Below are positions 40,942-49,357 of a stretch of 64,000 nt of DNA, one piece after another (within the stretch, counting starts at the first letter, position 1; each line of letters starts with the position of its first letter). The position numbers were made by a program, and so were the translations under genes. The notes beneath the pieces are model-generated. The model had not been told where the DNA came from and made no database searches. It saw only the letters and a list, made by a program, of their open reading frames with translations. Origin of the DNA: DATKDP01 sp035546335 (GTDB lineage Bacteria; Acidobacteriota; Thermoanaerobaculia; Gp7-AA8); assembly GCA_035546335.1 (NCBI GenBank), contig DATKDP010000056.1, forward strand, positions 62,001-126,000. Direction: 5' to 3'.

Positions 40942-41478
40942 TTATTTCGATTCCGCTGTGGATCCCGACTTCTGACCGGCGATCTGGTCGAGGACCACGG
41001 CGAGGTTTCTCATGTTTGCGGACAAAACGGTCACCAGGTTGCGCACCGGCGCCTGGAGCATGAACAACAGACGCGCGACGAGCTCTTCGCGCGTGGGGAG
41101 GCTCGCAATCGTGTCGATCTCCGCCGCGGAGACGACCTGCCCGTCGAGCAGTGCGCCCTTGAATTGCAGTGCGGGAACGTCCTTCGCGAATCTGGTCAGC
41201 GCCTTCGCCAGAGCCACTGGATCGCCGTCATTGAACGCGACGGCGGTCGGGCCGGAGAAATGCTCGCGGAGGCCGATCATCGGAGAATCCTTCAGCGCGA
41301 TGAGCGCGAGGGTGTTCTTGACGACCACATACTCCGAGCTGGTCTCCCGGATCTGCCTGCGGAGCTCGGTGACCTGCGGAACGGTGATTCCCTTGAAGTC
41401 GATCAGAAACGCATTGCTCGCCTTTTCCATCTGTGCGGCGAGCTCGCTCACTGCCTGATTCTTTTCTTCCCGGTTCAT
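40942..41478 (-). CDS. rplJ: 50S ribosomal protein L10
   Basis: L10 anchors L7/L12 dimers to 23S rRNA and in E. coli represses its own operon by binding the leader. The 178 residues include LIDFKGITVPQVTELRRQIR and the conserved YVVVKNTLALIAL; the C-terminal helix for L7/L12 binding follows LVTVLSANMRNLAVVLDQIA. Only 10 bp separate it from rplA, so a long L10-binding leader like that of E. coli is not present here. Confidence 0.97.
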   Translation of the reverse strand: MNREEKNQAVSELAAQMEKASNAFLIDFKGITVPQVTELRRQIRETSSEYVVVKNTLALIALKDSPMIGLREHFSGPTAVAFNDGDPVALAKALTRFAKDVPALQFKGALLDGQVVSAAEIDTIASLPTREELVARLLFMLQAPVRNLVTVLSANMRNLAVVLDQIAGQKSGSTAESK

Positions 41479-41488
41479 CGTCCGCTCC

Positions 41489-42190
41489 TCACTCGGCCTT
41501 CACTTCGGCGGCAGCCGGATCGATCTCGATCGACGGGCTCATCGTCGCTGTGACGAAGATGCTGCGCATGTATCGTCCCTTCGCAGCAGGCGGCTTCGCC
41601 TTCCGTACCGCGTGGATCACGGACGAGGCGTTGTCGGTGAGCTGCTCGGGCGTGAACGAGACTTTGCCGATCGGTACGTGAATGATCGACGTCTTGTCGA
41701 CGCGAAATTCCACTTTTCCGGCCTTGATCTCCTGAATCGCTTTCGCGACCTCGAACGTGACCGTTCCGGTCTTCGGGTTCGGCATCAGCCCGCGGGGGCC
41801 GAGAACCTTTCCCAGACGACCGACCGAGCGCATCATGTCCGGCGTCGCAATCACTGCATCGAAGTCGACCCAGCCTTTCTGGATCTTCTCCACAACGTCG
41901 TCGCCTCCGACGAAATCGGCGCCAGCCTCTTCGGCTTCGCGCACTTTCTCGCCGGCTGCGATGACCAGAACGCGTTTCGTCTGGCCCGTTCCGTGCGGGA
42001 GCACCGTCGTCCCGCGGACCATCTGATCGGCGTGCTTCGGATCGACGCCGAGCAGGAGTGCGAGCTCGACCGTTTCGTTGAACTTCGCGAAGGCGATCTT
42101 CTTCAGAAGAGAGAACGCTTCGTCCAACGGATACGGTCGCTTCTCGACCTGTTCGGCGGCGGCACGATACTTCTTTCCGTGTTTCGCCAT
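41489..42190 (-). CDS. rplA: 50S ribosomal protein L1
   Basis: L1 forms the mobile stalk near the E site and represses the L11 operon in many species. The 233-residue product starts MAKHGKKYRAAAEQVEKRPY. It contains VELALLLGVDPKHADQMVRG, GTVVLPHGTGQTKRV-like TTVLPHGTGQTKRVLVIAAG and KVLGPRGLMPNPKTGTV. The ATG at 42190 is preferred over 42229, which adds 13 unrelated residues. Confidence 0.97.
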   Translation of the reverse strand: MAKHGKKYRAAAEQVEKRPYPLDEAFSLLKKIAFAKFNETVELALLLGVDPKHADQMVRGTTVLPHGTGQTKRVLVIAAGEKVREAEEAGADFVGGDDVVEKIQKGWVDFDAVIATPDMMRSVGRLGKVLGPRGLMPNPKTGTVTFEVAKAIQEIKAGKVEFRVDKTSIIHVPIGKVSFTPEQLTDNASSVIHAVRKAKPPAAKGRYMRSIFVTATMSPSIEIDPAAAEVKAE

Positions 42191-42277
42191 GTCACCTCCG
42201 TAGTGCAGACGATGCGGCTCGCACCGCATCTCCTACGATTGTTCCTCTCCCGGCGACGCGCCGGGAACCTTCCAACA

Positions 42278-42700
42278 CTACTGAACTTCGAGACCCATCG
42301 ACCGTGCGGTTCCTTCGATCGTTTTGACGGCTGTCTCGAGGGATGCGGCGTTCAGATCGGGCATCTTCGTTCGCGCGATCTCTTCGACCTGCTGCCTGGT
42401 GACGCTCCCGACCTTCGTCTTGTTCGGCACGCCCGACCCTTTCTGCAGCCCGGCAGCGCGGAGCAGCAGGACCGCGGCGGGGGGCGTCTTGGTGATGAAC
42501 GTGAACGAGCGGTCGGCGTAGACGGTGATCACCACGGGGATGATCAGACCCTGCTGCGCCTGGGTCCGCGCGTTGAATGTCTTGCAGAACTCCATGATGT
42601 TCACGCCGTGCTGTCCGAGAGCCGGACCGACCGGCGGCGCCGGGGTCGCCTGTCCCGCCGGAATCTGCAGCTTGATGTAGCCGGTGATCTTCTTCGCCAT
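42278..42700 (-). CDS. rplK: 50S ribosomal protein L11
   Basis: L11 forms the GTPase-associated centre and is the target of thiostrepton and stringent factor RelA. The 140 residues start MAKKITGYIKLQIPAGQATP. PPVGPALGQHGVNIMEFCK and the C-terminal GTARSMGLEVQ are diagnostic; the N-terminal proline hinge is intact. It lies between nusG and rplA. Confidence 0.98.
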   Translation of the reverse strand: MAKKITGYIKLQIPAGQATPAPPVGPALGQHGVNIMEFCKTFNARTQAQQGLIIPVVITVYADRSFTFITKTPPAAVLLLRAAGLQKGSGVPNKTKVGSVTRQQVEEIARTKMPDLNAASLETAVKTIEGTARSMGLEVQ

Positions 42701-42765
42701 CGTCGTTTTCCTTCACGGGTACCGGATTGCAGCCGGCGGAGCCCCGATTGCAATTCCGACCGTCT

Positions 42766-43347
42766 TCATCTCGTCTTCGCCGCCGCTCCCTGCTCCTCGG
42801 CCACGTCATACCGCGTCACCTGGAGAAAATCGAGCTCGACCGGTGTGGACCGGCCGAAGATCGTCACCATGACCTTCAGCGTGTTGCGATCGAGGTTGAC
42901 CTCTTCGACCACGCCGGTGAAGTTCGTGAACGGGCCGTCGATGATCCGCACGTGCTCGCCGTGCTCGTAGACGTGCTTGGGCTTCGGCTTCTCCTTGGTC
43001 GACACCACCTGATGCAGAATCGAATCGACCTCTTCCTGAGTCAGCGGTGTCGGCTTCTTGCCCGTACCGACGAAACCGGTGACCTTCGGAGTGTTCTTGA
43101 CCAGATGCCACGCTTCGTCCGACATTTCCATCTCGATCAGAATGTATCCGGGAAAGAACTTGCGCTGGACCTCGCGCTTTTTCCCCCCCTTCATCTCGAC
43201 CAGCGTTTCGGTCGGGATCTTGATCTCTCCGAACTTCTCACGCATCGCCAGAGCGTCGATCCGCTGCTGGAGATTCTCTTTCACCCGCTCCTCGAACCCG
43301 GAGTAGGTGTGCACGATGTACCACTGCCTGTTGCCCGTCTCGCTCAT
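42766..43347 (-). CDS. nusG: Transcription termination/antitermination factor NusG
   Basis: NusG couples RNA polymerase to ribosomes, Rho and NusE. The 193-residue protein begins with the NGN domain (QWYIVHTYSGFEERVKENLQ and FFPGYILIEMEM). It ends with a KOW domain (GEHVRIIDGPFTNFTGVVEE). It overlaps nothing and lies 2 bp downstream of secE, the standard arrangement. Confidence 0.98.
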   Translation of the reverse strand: MSETGNRQWYIVHTYSGFEERVKENLQQRIDALAMREKFGEIKIPTETLVEMKGGKKREVQRKFFPGYILIEMEMSDEAWHLVKNTPKVTGFVGTGKKPTPLTQEEVDSILHQVVSTKEKPKPKHVYEHGEHVRIIDGPFTNFTGVVEEVNLDRNTLKVMVTIFGRSTPVELDFLQVTRYDVAEEQGAAAKTR

Positions 43348-43349
43348 GT

Positions 43350-43571
43350 CTAGACTGCTCCGAACTGCGTGAAGAGAAAATCGATCAGCCGGTAGAAGAT
43401 CAGGTCACAGATCCAGAGATAGATTCCGAAGAAGATCGTCGCTGCCAGAACCACCCCTGTCGTCGAGACCACCTCGCGGCGAGCCGGCCAGGTGACCTTC
43501 TTCATCTCGGCTTTCGTTTCGCTCCAGAATTCCCTGATCGACTGCCACCACGCTCTCGGTGCGAATTGCAT
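43350..43571 (-). CDS. secE: Protein translocase subunit SecE
   Basis: This is the small clamp subunit of SecYEG. The 73-residue protein has the amphipathic cytoplasmic helix with the conserved FWSETKAEMKKVTWPARREV, then one transmembrane helix (TTGVVLAATIFFGIYLWIC). This is the single-helix short form. The longer frame upstream (to 44087) runs through tRNA-Trp and rpmG and is spurious. It lies between tRNA-Trp and nusG. Confidence 0.96.
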   Translation of the reverse strand: MQFAPRAWWQSIREFWSETKAEMKKVTWPARREVVSTTGVVLAATIFFGIYLWICDLIFYRLIDFLFTQFGAV

Positions 43572-43656
43572 CTGTGTCTCCTGCGTTTCTCGCCAGTACT
43601 CAGTGATCAGTCGCCGGTCTGCCGGCTGCTCCCCACTGAAGACTCGCTCTCGAAGC

Positions 43657-43733
43657 TGGCAGGCCAGGAGGGATTCGAACCCCCAACCCGCGGTTTTGGA
43701 GACCGCTGCTCTACCGATTCGAGCTACTGGCCT
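43657..43733 (-). tRNA. trnW: tRNA-Trp (anticodon CCA)
   Basis: The cloverleaf folds fully: acceptor AGGCCAG/CTGGCCT, D arm TAGCTCGAATCGGTAGAGCA, anticodon loop CTCCAAA and T loop GGTTCGAATCC. The 3' CCA is encoded (43659-43657). It lies between rpmG and secE. Confidence 0.97.
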
Positions 43734-43801
43734 TTCTCGGAATTTCCTCTCGCCGGACTCCAGGGTGAGAACGCCGCGCCCGAAGCCGCGGCTCGGTGAT
43801 G

Positions 43802-43963
43802 CTACGCTTTGGTCTCCCGATGAACCGTTCGGCGACGGTCGTGCCGGCAGAACTTCTTCAGCTCCAGCTTCTCGGTCATCGTCTTCCGGTTCTTCGTCGT
43901 CGAATAGTTCTTCCGCTTGCACTCGGTGCACTGCAGGATGATGATCTCTCGGACTGCTGCCAT
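43802..43963 (-). CDS. rpmG: 50S ribosomal protein L33, partly degenerate zinc site
   Basis: The 53-residue protein starts MAAVREIIILQCTECKRKNY and contains TTKNRKTMTEKLELKKFC. The first Cys-x2-Cys pair (12, 15) is intact. In the second knuckle Cys39 is kept but the partner cysteine is replaced (CRHD instead of CPxC), leaving His41 as a possible ligand. It sits in a tRNA cluster at the place where proteobacteria carry tufB. Confidence 0.95.
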   Translation of the reverse strand: MAAVREIIILQCTECKRKNYSTTKNRKTMTEKLELKKFCRHDRRRTVHRETKA

Positions 43964-44042
43964 GTTTCTTCTCCGCTTCGCTTCGAGATCTGCACCCGGC
44001 ACCGCCGGCGGCTCCGATCCGAAACTCGATGTCTGACTTCGG

Positions 44043-44117
44043 TGGAGCCCTCGACGAGATTTGAACTCGTGACCCCGTCCTTACCAAGGACGTGCTCTAC
44101 CCCTGAGCTACGAGGGC
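44043..44117 (-). tRNA. trnT: tRNA-Thr (anticodon GGT)
   Basis: The acceptor stem is GCCCTCG/CGAGGGC, anticodon loop TTGGTAA, T loop AGTTCAAATCT, and the encoded CCA is at 44045-44043. It lies between tRNA-Gly and rpmG in the cluster transcribed on the minus strand. Confidence 0.97.
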
Positions 44118-44181
44118 GCTTCCGGATGCCGGCTGTGAAAACTGGCACGCGCGGCCCGTTTCGACAGTCAACATTCGGATC

Positions 44182-44256
44182 TGGAGCGGGAGACGGGATT
44201 CGAACCCGCGACCAACAGCTTGGAAGGCTGTGACTCTACCCCTGAGTTACTCCCGC
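44182..44256 (-). tRNA. trnG: tRNA-Gly (anticodon TCC)
   Basis: The acceptor stem is GCGGGAG/CTCCCGC, anticodon loop CTTCCAA, T loop GGTTCGAATCC, with encoded CCA. The D arm is AACTCAGGGGTAGAGT. Confidence 0.97.
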
Positions 44257-44318
44257 AAACCTCGGCTTCCAGTCGTCAGCCTCCCACCCGGGCAGGAACC
44301 TGACGACTGACAGCGAGA

Positions 44319-44405
44319 TGGTGGAGGCGGATGGATTCGAACCACCGTAGGCCTTGAGCCAACAGATTTACAGTCTGCCCCCTTTAGCCACTCGGGCACG
44401 CCTCC
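44319..44405 (-). tRNA. trnY: tRNA-Tyr (anticodon GTA)
   Basis: This is an 87-nt class II tRNA with a long variable arm (TTGGCTCAAGGCCTACGG region). The acceptor stem is GGAGGCG/CGCCTCC, anticodon loop CTGTAAA and T loop GGTTCGAATCC, with encoded CCA. Confidence 0.97.
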
Positions 44406-44459
44406 AACGATTCTGACGATCGACATCCCTGAGCTCCGTCCCGCCGTCCCGCGACCTCG

Positions 44460-44535
44460 TGGAGCTGGCGATGGGACTCGAACCCGCGACCTGCTGATTA
44501 CAAATCAGCTGCTCTACCAACTGAGCTACGCCAGC
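44460..44535 (-). tRNA. trnT: tRNA-Thr (anticodon TGT)
   Basis: The acceptor stem is GCTGGCG/CGCCAGC, anticodon loop TTTGTAA, T loop GGTTCGAGTCC, with encoded CCA. It is the first gene of the tRNA-rpmG-secE-nusG transcript, about 100 bp after the promoter candidate. Confidence 0.97.
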
Positions 44536-44639
44536 ACACACGTCCATTCTGTCAATGATCCGCCGATGATCCGCCGAAGCAGAAGATTCAAACGAGTGAA
44601 GACACGCCTTTCTTCCCACGCAGGCGTCGGGCACTGAGG

Positions 44640-44669
44640 CTTATAGCAGATCTGGCTAACGACCGGCAA
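44640..44669 (-). promoter_or_regulatory. Candidate promoter of the tRNA-rpmG-secE cluster
   Basis: On the minus strand TTGCCG (44669-44664) and TATAAG (44645-44640) are 18 bp apart. The predicted transcript would start about 100 nt before tRNA-Thr(TGT). This is the best match in the gap. Confidence 0.6.
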
Positions 44670-44677
44670 CAGGAGTG

Positions 44678-44878
44678 TTATTCCGCCGCCTCGAGCTGGG
44701 CCGCTCCACCCCGCCTCGCCAGCACGATCAGCATGATAACGACGGCGACTCCGAGGGCGTGGAGAATGAGGCCCGTCCGGAACAGACGAGGTCGGTAGTG
44801 AAGCTCGAAGGTTCCCGGCCGGAAGCCACGCCGCGAGAACGATCTCCATTGGCCAGCGAGTGTAGCACCGGGCCTCAC
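44678..44878 (-). CDS. Small single-helix membrane protein
   Basis: The 66-residue product has a basic N-terminus (RSFSRRGFRP), one hydrophobic helix (LILHALGVAVVIMLIVLARR, about residues 37-56) and a short acidic tail (AAQLEAAE). The start GTG at 44878 overlaps the rlmB stop as GTGA, the same coupling used by genes upstream in this operon, which argues it is real. No family is recognised. Confidence 0.5.
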   Translation of the reverse strand: MRPGATLAGQWRSFSRRGFRPGTFELHYRPRLFRTGLILHALGVAVVIMLIVLARRGGAAQLEAAE

Positions 44879-45582
44879 CGGTCCTGCCTTACGATCTCGT
44901 ATGCAATGACCGCGGCCGCAGTCGCGACGTTCAGCGAGTTGACGTGGCCGCGCATTGGAATCGCTATCGTCGCATCACAATGCGCAAGAACATTCTGGCG
45001 AATGCCCTTCGCTTCATTACCCAGCACGACTGCTACCTTTCCCTCGAAATCGACTTTCCACACCGGCTGACCTTCCATTGCCGCGGCGTATGTCCAGAAA
45101 CCCGATTCCTTCAAGCGATCGAGTGTTCTCGCGAGATTCGTCACCTGAACCACCGGCACCCACTGCGAGGCTCCCGCCGACGCCTTGATCGCTCCGCTGG
45201 AAAGCCCCGCGGTCTCATGCTCGGGGAGAATCACGAAGTCGACCCCGAAACCGTCGGCAACCCGCAGGATCGCTCCCAGATTCTGCGGATCCTGGATCCC
45301 GTCGAGAATGAGCACGAACCGGGTCGTCTCGGTCAGCACGTCGTCGAAATCGGCGTACCCCCCACCGGCGATCTCGGCGACCACGTTGTTGTGAACCTGT
45401 TGTCCAGCCAGCCGTCCGATCTCCTCTCTGGGCAGCCGTCTCACCGGCACTCCGGCGTTCCGCGCGCTCTCGAGGATCCGAGCGACTTTCCCCTTCTCCT
45501 CTCTCGCCACACCGACCCACCGAATCCGCTCGGGGTGCGACCTGATCGCCTCCAGAACAGGATTGAAGCCGTAGACGATCAT
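44875..45582 (-). CDS. rlmB: 23S rRNA (guanosine-2'-O-)-methyltransferase, TrmH/RlmB family
   Basis: The 235-residue SPOUT methyltransferase has an N-terminal substrate-binding domain (VYGFNPVLEAIR near the start). The knotted catalytic domain carries the three motifs: LDGIQDPQNLGAILRVADGF (motif 1, with the catalytic-site Asn and Arg), VLGNEAKGIR (motif 2) and IPMRGHVNSLNVATAAAV (motif 3). In E. coli RlmB methylates G2251 of 23S rRNA; the same target is likely here. It overlaps pyrD by 4 nt. Confidence 0.9.
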   Translation of the reverse strand: MIVYGFNPVLEAIRSHPERIRWVGVAREEKGKVARILESARNAGVPVRRLPREEIGRLAGQQVHNNVVAEIAGGGYADFDDVLTETTRFVLILDGIQDPQNLGAILRVADGFGVDFVILPEHETAGLSSGAIKASAGASQWVPVVQVTNLARTLDRLKESGFWTYAAAMEGQPVWKVDFEGKVAVVLGNEAKGIRQNVLAHCDATIAIPMRGHVNSLNVATAAAVIAYEIVRQDR

Positions 45583-46640
45583 CGATTGCTCCTCAGCCCG
45601 GCCGCGATGTGAAGGGGGAGTCGCGGTCCCCGGTAGACGAATCCCGTATACACCTGAACCAGATCGGCACCTGCCTCCAACTTCGCCCGCGCGCCGGCTG
45701 CGTCGAAGATGCCACCGACACCGATCAATGGATATCCCGCACCAGCGAGCTGACGCAATCGACGCACGACCTCGGTCGACAAAGAAAGGAGCGGTCGTCC
45801 GGACAACCCTCCCGCCTCTCGTCCCTCTGCCCCTGACATGCCTGGCCGGCTCACTGTGGTATTCGTTGCCACGATTCCATCTGCCAGCTCGAGGCAGACG
45901 GTGGCCACGTCTGCAAGCTCCCGTTCCGACAGATCGGGTGCGACCTTCACGAGCAGCGGATGATCACCGGGAGCGCGGAACGCGAGACGGAGACGCTCCT
46001 GGCGAAGCACCGTGAGCAGCTCGCGCAGGTGATCCGGACTCTGAAGCTCTCGAAGCCCGGGCGTGTTGGGCGACGAAACGTTGATGACGACCCCGTGAGC
46101 CAGCGGCGCGAGCATGCGGTACGCCATTCGGTAGGACTCCGCCGCCCCAGCCAGCGGAACATCGCGATTCTTGCCGAGGTTCGCGAAGACCGGCACCTGC
46201 TCCCCCGAGCTCTCGCCTCGTCCCCGGTGGTTCCACAACGATTCGAGCCGCGCGGCGACGGCAACGGCTCCCTCGTTGTTGAACCCGAGACGATTGATGA
46301 TCGCACCGTGTTCGGCCACGCGGAACATTCTCGGCTGGGGATTTCCAGCCTGAGGCGCGAAGGTCACTGTCCCGACCTCGACGAACCCGAATCCGAGCGC
46401 GGCCAGGAAGGGAACCATGCGCGCGTTCTTGTCGAATCCCGCCGCGATTCCCACCGGATTGCGAAATCGAAGCCCCCACAATGCGACCTCGGGGCCCTCA
46501 GCGCGCGCACGCGCGCTCCGCTCGACGGCCCTCAGCAGGCTCGGAACGCTCTGCAACCTCTCGATCTGCCTCACGGTCAGATCGTGTGCCGCCTCCGCAT
46601 CGAGACGAAAGAGGATCGAGCGCACCGCTCGATACATCAT
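45579..46640 (-). CDS. pyrD: Dihydroorotate dehydrogenase (quinone), class 2
   Basis: This enzyme oxidises dihydroorotate to orotate with transfer of electrons to membrane quinone. The 353-residue protein starts with the class 2 N-terminal amphipathic region (MMYRAVRSILFRLDAEAAHD). FMN-site and catalytic blocks include FRNPVGIAAGFDKNARM and VGTVTFAPQAGNPQPRMFR, and NVSSPNTPGLRELQ holds the catalytic serine. It overlaps gltX and rlmB by 4 nt each. The downstream menG gene (53.9 kb) suggests menaquinone as the acceptor. Confidence 0.95.
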   Translation of the reverse strand: MMYRAVRSILFRLDAEAAHDLTVRQIERLQSVPSLLRAVERSARARAEGPEVALWGLRFRNPVGIAAGFDKNARMVPFLAALGFGFVEVGTVTFAPQAGNPQPRMFRVAEHGAIINRLGFNNEGAVAVAARLESLWNHRGRGESSGEQVPVFANLGKNRDVPLAGAAESYRMAYRMLAPLAHGVVINVSSPNTPGLRELQSPDHLRELLTVLRQERLRLAFRAPGDHPLLVKVAPDLSERELADVATVCLELADGIVATNTTVSRPGMSGAEGREAGGLSGRPLLSLSTEVVRRLRQLAGAGYPLIGVGGIFDAAGARAKLEAGADLVQVYTGFVYRGPRLPLHIAAGLRSNR

Positions 46641-48148
46641 CGCAGGGCCTGCTCGAGGCAGCGCCGAGCCCTCTCGAGGGGGGAGACCACCGGAGCGAGC
46701 TCCGAGATCCGGCTGCCGCGTGTCATCAGCGGAACAGCGCGATGGAGCTCGGGCCCGTGCGCGGCTCCCATCAGCACGATGCGGATCGGCATGAAGAGGT
46801 TTTTTCCCTTCTGACCGGTCGCGGTTTTCAACCGCTCGACCATCTCCTGATAGGCTTCCGAAGACTCCGGCTCACCGTGGAGCTCCAGATCTTCCCTCAG
46901 CTTCTCGATGATCTCTCCGCTCGAAGGACTCTCCAGGACCTGCCGGTTTTCTTCATCACCGATGAGGCGGCTCACGTCGTGATCGAAGAAAAACCGAAGG
47001 GCATCCGTGAGCTCATCGAGTGTCTGAGCGCCTTTCTTGACCAGGTCGATCGCATCATCCAACCAGGCATCGAGGGAGGCGGTTTCGCCACGGATCCAGC
47101 CGGCTGCACGAAAGCGGCCGGCGAGGCGGACTCGCAGGGAGGATGCGCTCGCCGAGTGAATGTATTGGCCGTTCATCCAGGCGAGCTTCTGTGGATCGAA
47201 TACAGCGGGTGCCGGGTTGACGCGCGAGAGCGAGAAGCTCGCGACCGCATCGTCGATCGAGAAGATCTCCCGTCCGTCCGGAGCTGACCATCCGAGAAGC
47301 GTCAAATAGTTCACCATCGCTTCGGGGAGAAATCCCTCGTCCGCATAGGCTGCTACGGAGGTCGCACCGTGACGTTTCGAGAGCTTCGAACGATCCTGAC
47401 CGAGGATCAGCGACACGTGAGCGAACGCCGGAATCGGCCAGTCGAGGGCGCGATACAGAAGAACCTGACGATGCGTGTTGGTCAGGTGCTCCTCCGCCCG
47501 GATCACGTGCGTGATCTCCATGTCATGATCGTCCGCGACCACCGAAAAGTTGTAGGTTGGCATCCCGTCGGACCGGAGGATGATGAAGTCGCCGAGCGAC
47601 TCTCCACGCCAGGTGATCTCGCCGCGGATCAGGTCGTCGATGGTCACATCGCCGGAAAAAGAGCCCTCGCCTTCACGCGGCACATGAAAGCGGACGACGA
47701 ACGGCTCCTTCCCGGCTCGTGCACGAGCCTCCTCGGCGGAGAGATGAAAGCAGGTCAGGTCATAGTGAGGCGGCCTGCTCTGCGCTTCGGCCTCCGACCG
47801 CTTCCGGTCGAGGTCCTCCTCGGTGCAGAAGCAGCGATAGGCGCGGCCGCGCTCGAGAAGCTCGCCTGCAACTGTGCGGTAGCGCTCGAACCGCTCCGAC
47901 TGCCGATAGGGGGCGTGAGGTCCCCCGATGTCCGGCCCTTCCTCCCAGTCGAGACCGAGCCAACGGAGATCGTCGAGCACCATCGCTTCCGATTCCCGCG
48001 TCGACCTCGCCTGGTCCGTATCCTCGACGCGGATGACGAATGTCCCGTGATGATGGCGTGCGAACAACCAGTTGAAGATCGCCGTCCGCGCTCCACCGAC
48101 GTGAAGATGTCCTGTCGGTGAAGGGGCAAACCTGACGCGGACGCTCAT
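46637..48148 (-). CDS. gltX: Glutamyl-tRNA synthetase
   Basis: This is a class I aminoacyl-tRNA synthetase charging tRNA-Glu. The 503-residue protein has the HIGH-type motif in FAPSPTGHLHVGGART (residue 7 on) and the KMSKS-type motif DRSKLSKRHG (near 245). The C-terminal anticodon-binding helical domain follows. A YRCFCTEEDL segment is present, but the full zinc-binding Cys set of E. coli GltX is not evident. It overlaps ispF and pyrD by 4 nt. Confidence 0.96.
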   Translation of the reverse strand: MSVRVRFAPSPTGHLHVGGARTAIFNWLFARHHHGTFVIRVEDTDQARSTRESEAMVLDDLRWLGLDWEEGPDIGGPHAPYRQSERFERYRTVAGELLERGRAYRCFCTEEDLDRKRSEAEAQSRPPHYDLTCFHLSAEEARARAGKEPFVVRFHVPREGEGSFSGDVTIDDLIRGEITWRGESLGDFIILRSDGMPTYNFSVVADDHDMEITHVIRAEEHLTNTHRQVLLYRALDWPIPAFAHVSLILGQDRSKLSKRHGATSVAAYADEGFLPEAMVNYLTLLGWSAPDGREIFSIDDAVASFSLSRVNPAPAVFDPQKLAWMNGQYIHSASASSLRVRLAGRFRAAGWIRGETASLDAWLDDAIDLVKKGAQTLDELTDALRFFFDHDVSRLIGDEENRQVLESPSSGEIIEKLREDLELHGEPESSEAYQEMVERLKTATGQKGKNLFMPIRIVLMGAAHGPELHRAVPLMTRGSRISELAPVVSPLERARRCLEQALR

Positions 48149-48633
48149 GGCACCTCCGGCGGCACCGACACGGCGACCGTGGCGATCGCACAGATTCCTT
48201 CACCACGGCCGACGAAACCGAGGTGATCGGTCGTCGTCGCTTTCACGCTGACGGACCCGGTCTGAAGTGAAAGCAGACTCGCGATCGAGTCGACCATCGC
48301 AGCACGATGCTCCGCCAGGCGAGGCTTCTGAGCGATCACCGTGATGTCGACGTTGACCACCGCATGTCCCGATCTCTCGACGAGCACGAGCGCCTCGCGA
48401 ACGAACCGATCCGAGCTCTCGTCCTTCCATCTCGGATCACTCGAAGGAAAGTGATCTCCGATGTCGCCTGCGGCCACCGAGCCGAGCAGCGCATCGGTCA
48501 GTGCATGCAGCACGGCATCTGCATCGGAATGGCCGGAGAGGCCTCCGTGAGTGGAAATCCGGACTCCGCCCAGGATCAGCGGTCGCGTCTCGTCGAAAGG
48601 ATGAATGTCGATGCCATGGCCGATTCGAATCAT
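48145..48633 (-). CDS. ispF: 2-C-methyl-D-erythritol 2,4-cyclodiphosphate synthase
   Basis: IspF catalyses the fifth step of the MEP isoprenoid pathway. The 162-residue protein has the zinc-binding GHGIDIHPF (Asp and His ligands) at the start, and the second His in SGHSDADAVLHALTDALLG. The C-terminal ATTTDHLGFVGRGEG is the CDP-binding signature. It overlaps ispD by 4 nt, so two pathway steps are coupled. Confidence 0.96.
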   Translation of the reverse strand: MIRIGHGIDIHPFDETRPLILGGVRISTHGGLSGHSDADAVLHALTDALLGSVAAGDIGDHFPSSDPRWKDESSDRFVREALVLVERSGHAVVNVDITVIAQKPRLAEHRAAMVDSIASLLSLQTGSVSVKATTTDHLGFVGRGEGICAIATVAVSVPPEVP

Positions 48634-49319
48634 GAAATACTCCAGCGGTCGTAGTTCGATTCCGCGATCAGAAGGTCCTCATCCCGGGTGATCTTGATGT
48701 TGGCCGAATCGCCTTCGACGATTCTCACTTCGCCTCCCGAGCGCCGGACGGCTCCCGCCTCGTCGGTCGCTCGATAGCCTGCGTCCGCAGCTGCAGCCAT
48801 CGCATGACGCAACACTTCGAGACGAAAACACTGCGGCGTCTGCGCGGCGACGAGATCATGCCGGTCGGGCGTCTCGAAGAGCAGTCCGTCGCGAACACGG
48901 TGGATCGTATCGCTCACCGGCACGACGGGAATCGCGCCGCCCGACCGCTGCGCGAGGTCGAGAAGGTGGTGAAATGAGGCGAGTGTGAAGAAGGGGCGGA
49001 CTGCGTCGTGGACGGCGACGAGAACGTCATCGTCCTCCCGGATCCCCTCCAACGCATTCCGGACCGAATCGAAGCGAGTCTCCCCACCGGCGACGATCGT
49101 CACACGATTCCACGCCGAGACACGGACCAGATCCTCCACATGGTCGCGGAACTTGGGGGCCACGGCGAGGATGAGACGGCTGACGGTCGAATCGGAGAGA
49201 AATCGATCGACGGCGTGCGCGACGATCGGTTTGCCGCGAAGCGGGCGATACTGCTTCGGTATCGGTCCGCCGAATCGCGACCCCGAGCCGGCGGCTGGTA
49301 TGATCACGACGCAGTGCAT
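48630..49319 (-). CDS. ispD: 2-C-methyl-D-erythritol 4-phosphate cytidylyltransferase
   Basis: IspD adds CMP to MEP, two steps before IspF. The 229-residue protein carries the nucleotide-binding IIPAAGSGSRFGGPIPKQYR (Arg and Lys essential). VAVHDAVRPFFT comes near 115 and the C-terminal TDEAGAVRRSG and VEGDSANIKITRDEDL complete the family pattern. It lies 38 bp after frr. Confidence 0.95.
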   Translation of the reverse strand: MHCVVIIPAAGSGSRFGGPIPKQYRPLRGKPIVAHAVDRFLSDSTVSRLILAVAPKFRDHVEDLVRVSAWNRVTIVAGGETRFDSVRNALEGIREDDDVLVAVHDAVRPFFTLASFHHLLDLAQRSGGAIPVVPVSDTIHRVRDGLLFETPDRHDLVAAQTPQCFRLEVLRHAMAAAADAGYRATDEAGAVRRSGGEVRIVEGDSANIKITRDEDLLIAESNYDRWSIS

Positions 49320-49357
49320 CGGCTTTTTGTCCGTCGCTCGGGCGTCGGAGGTCGCGC

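Noticed and set aside
44536..44570. TTGACA near the tRNA-Thr(TGT) 5' end as a -35 element
   Set aside because: A 17-bp spacer would put the -10 inside the tRNA body, so the site at 44640-44669 is preferred.
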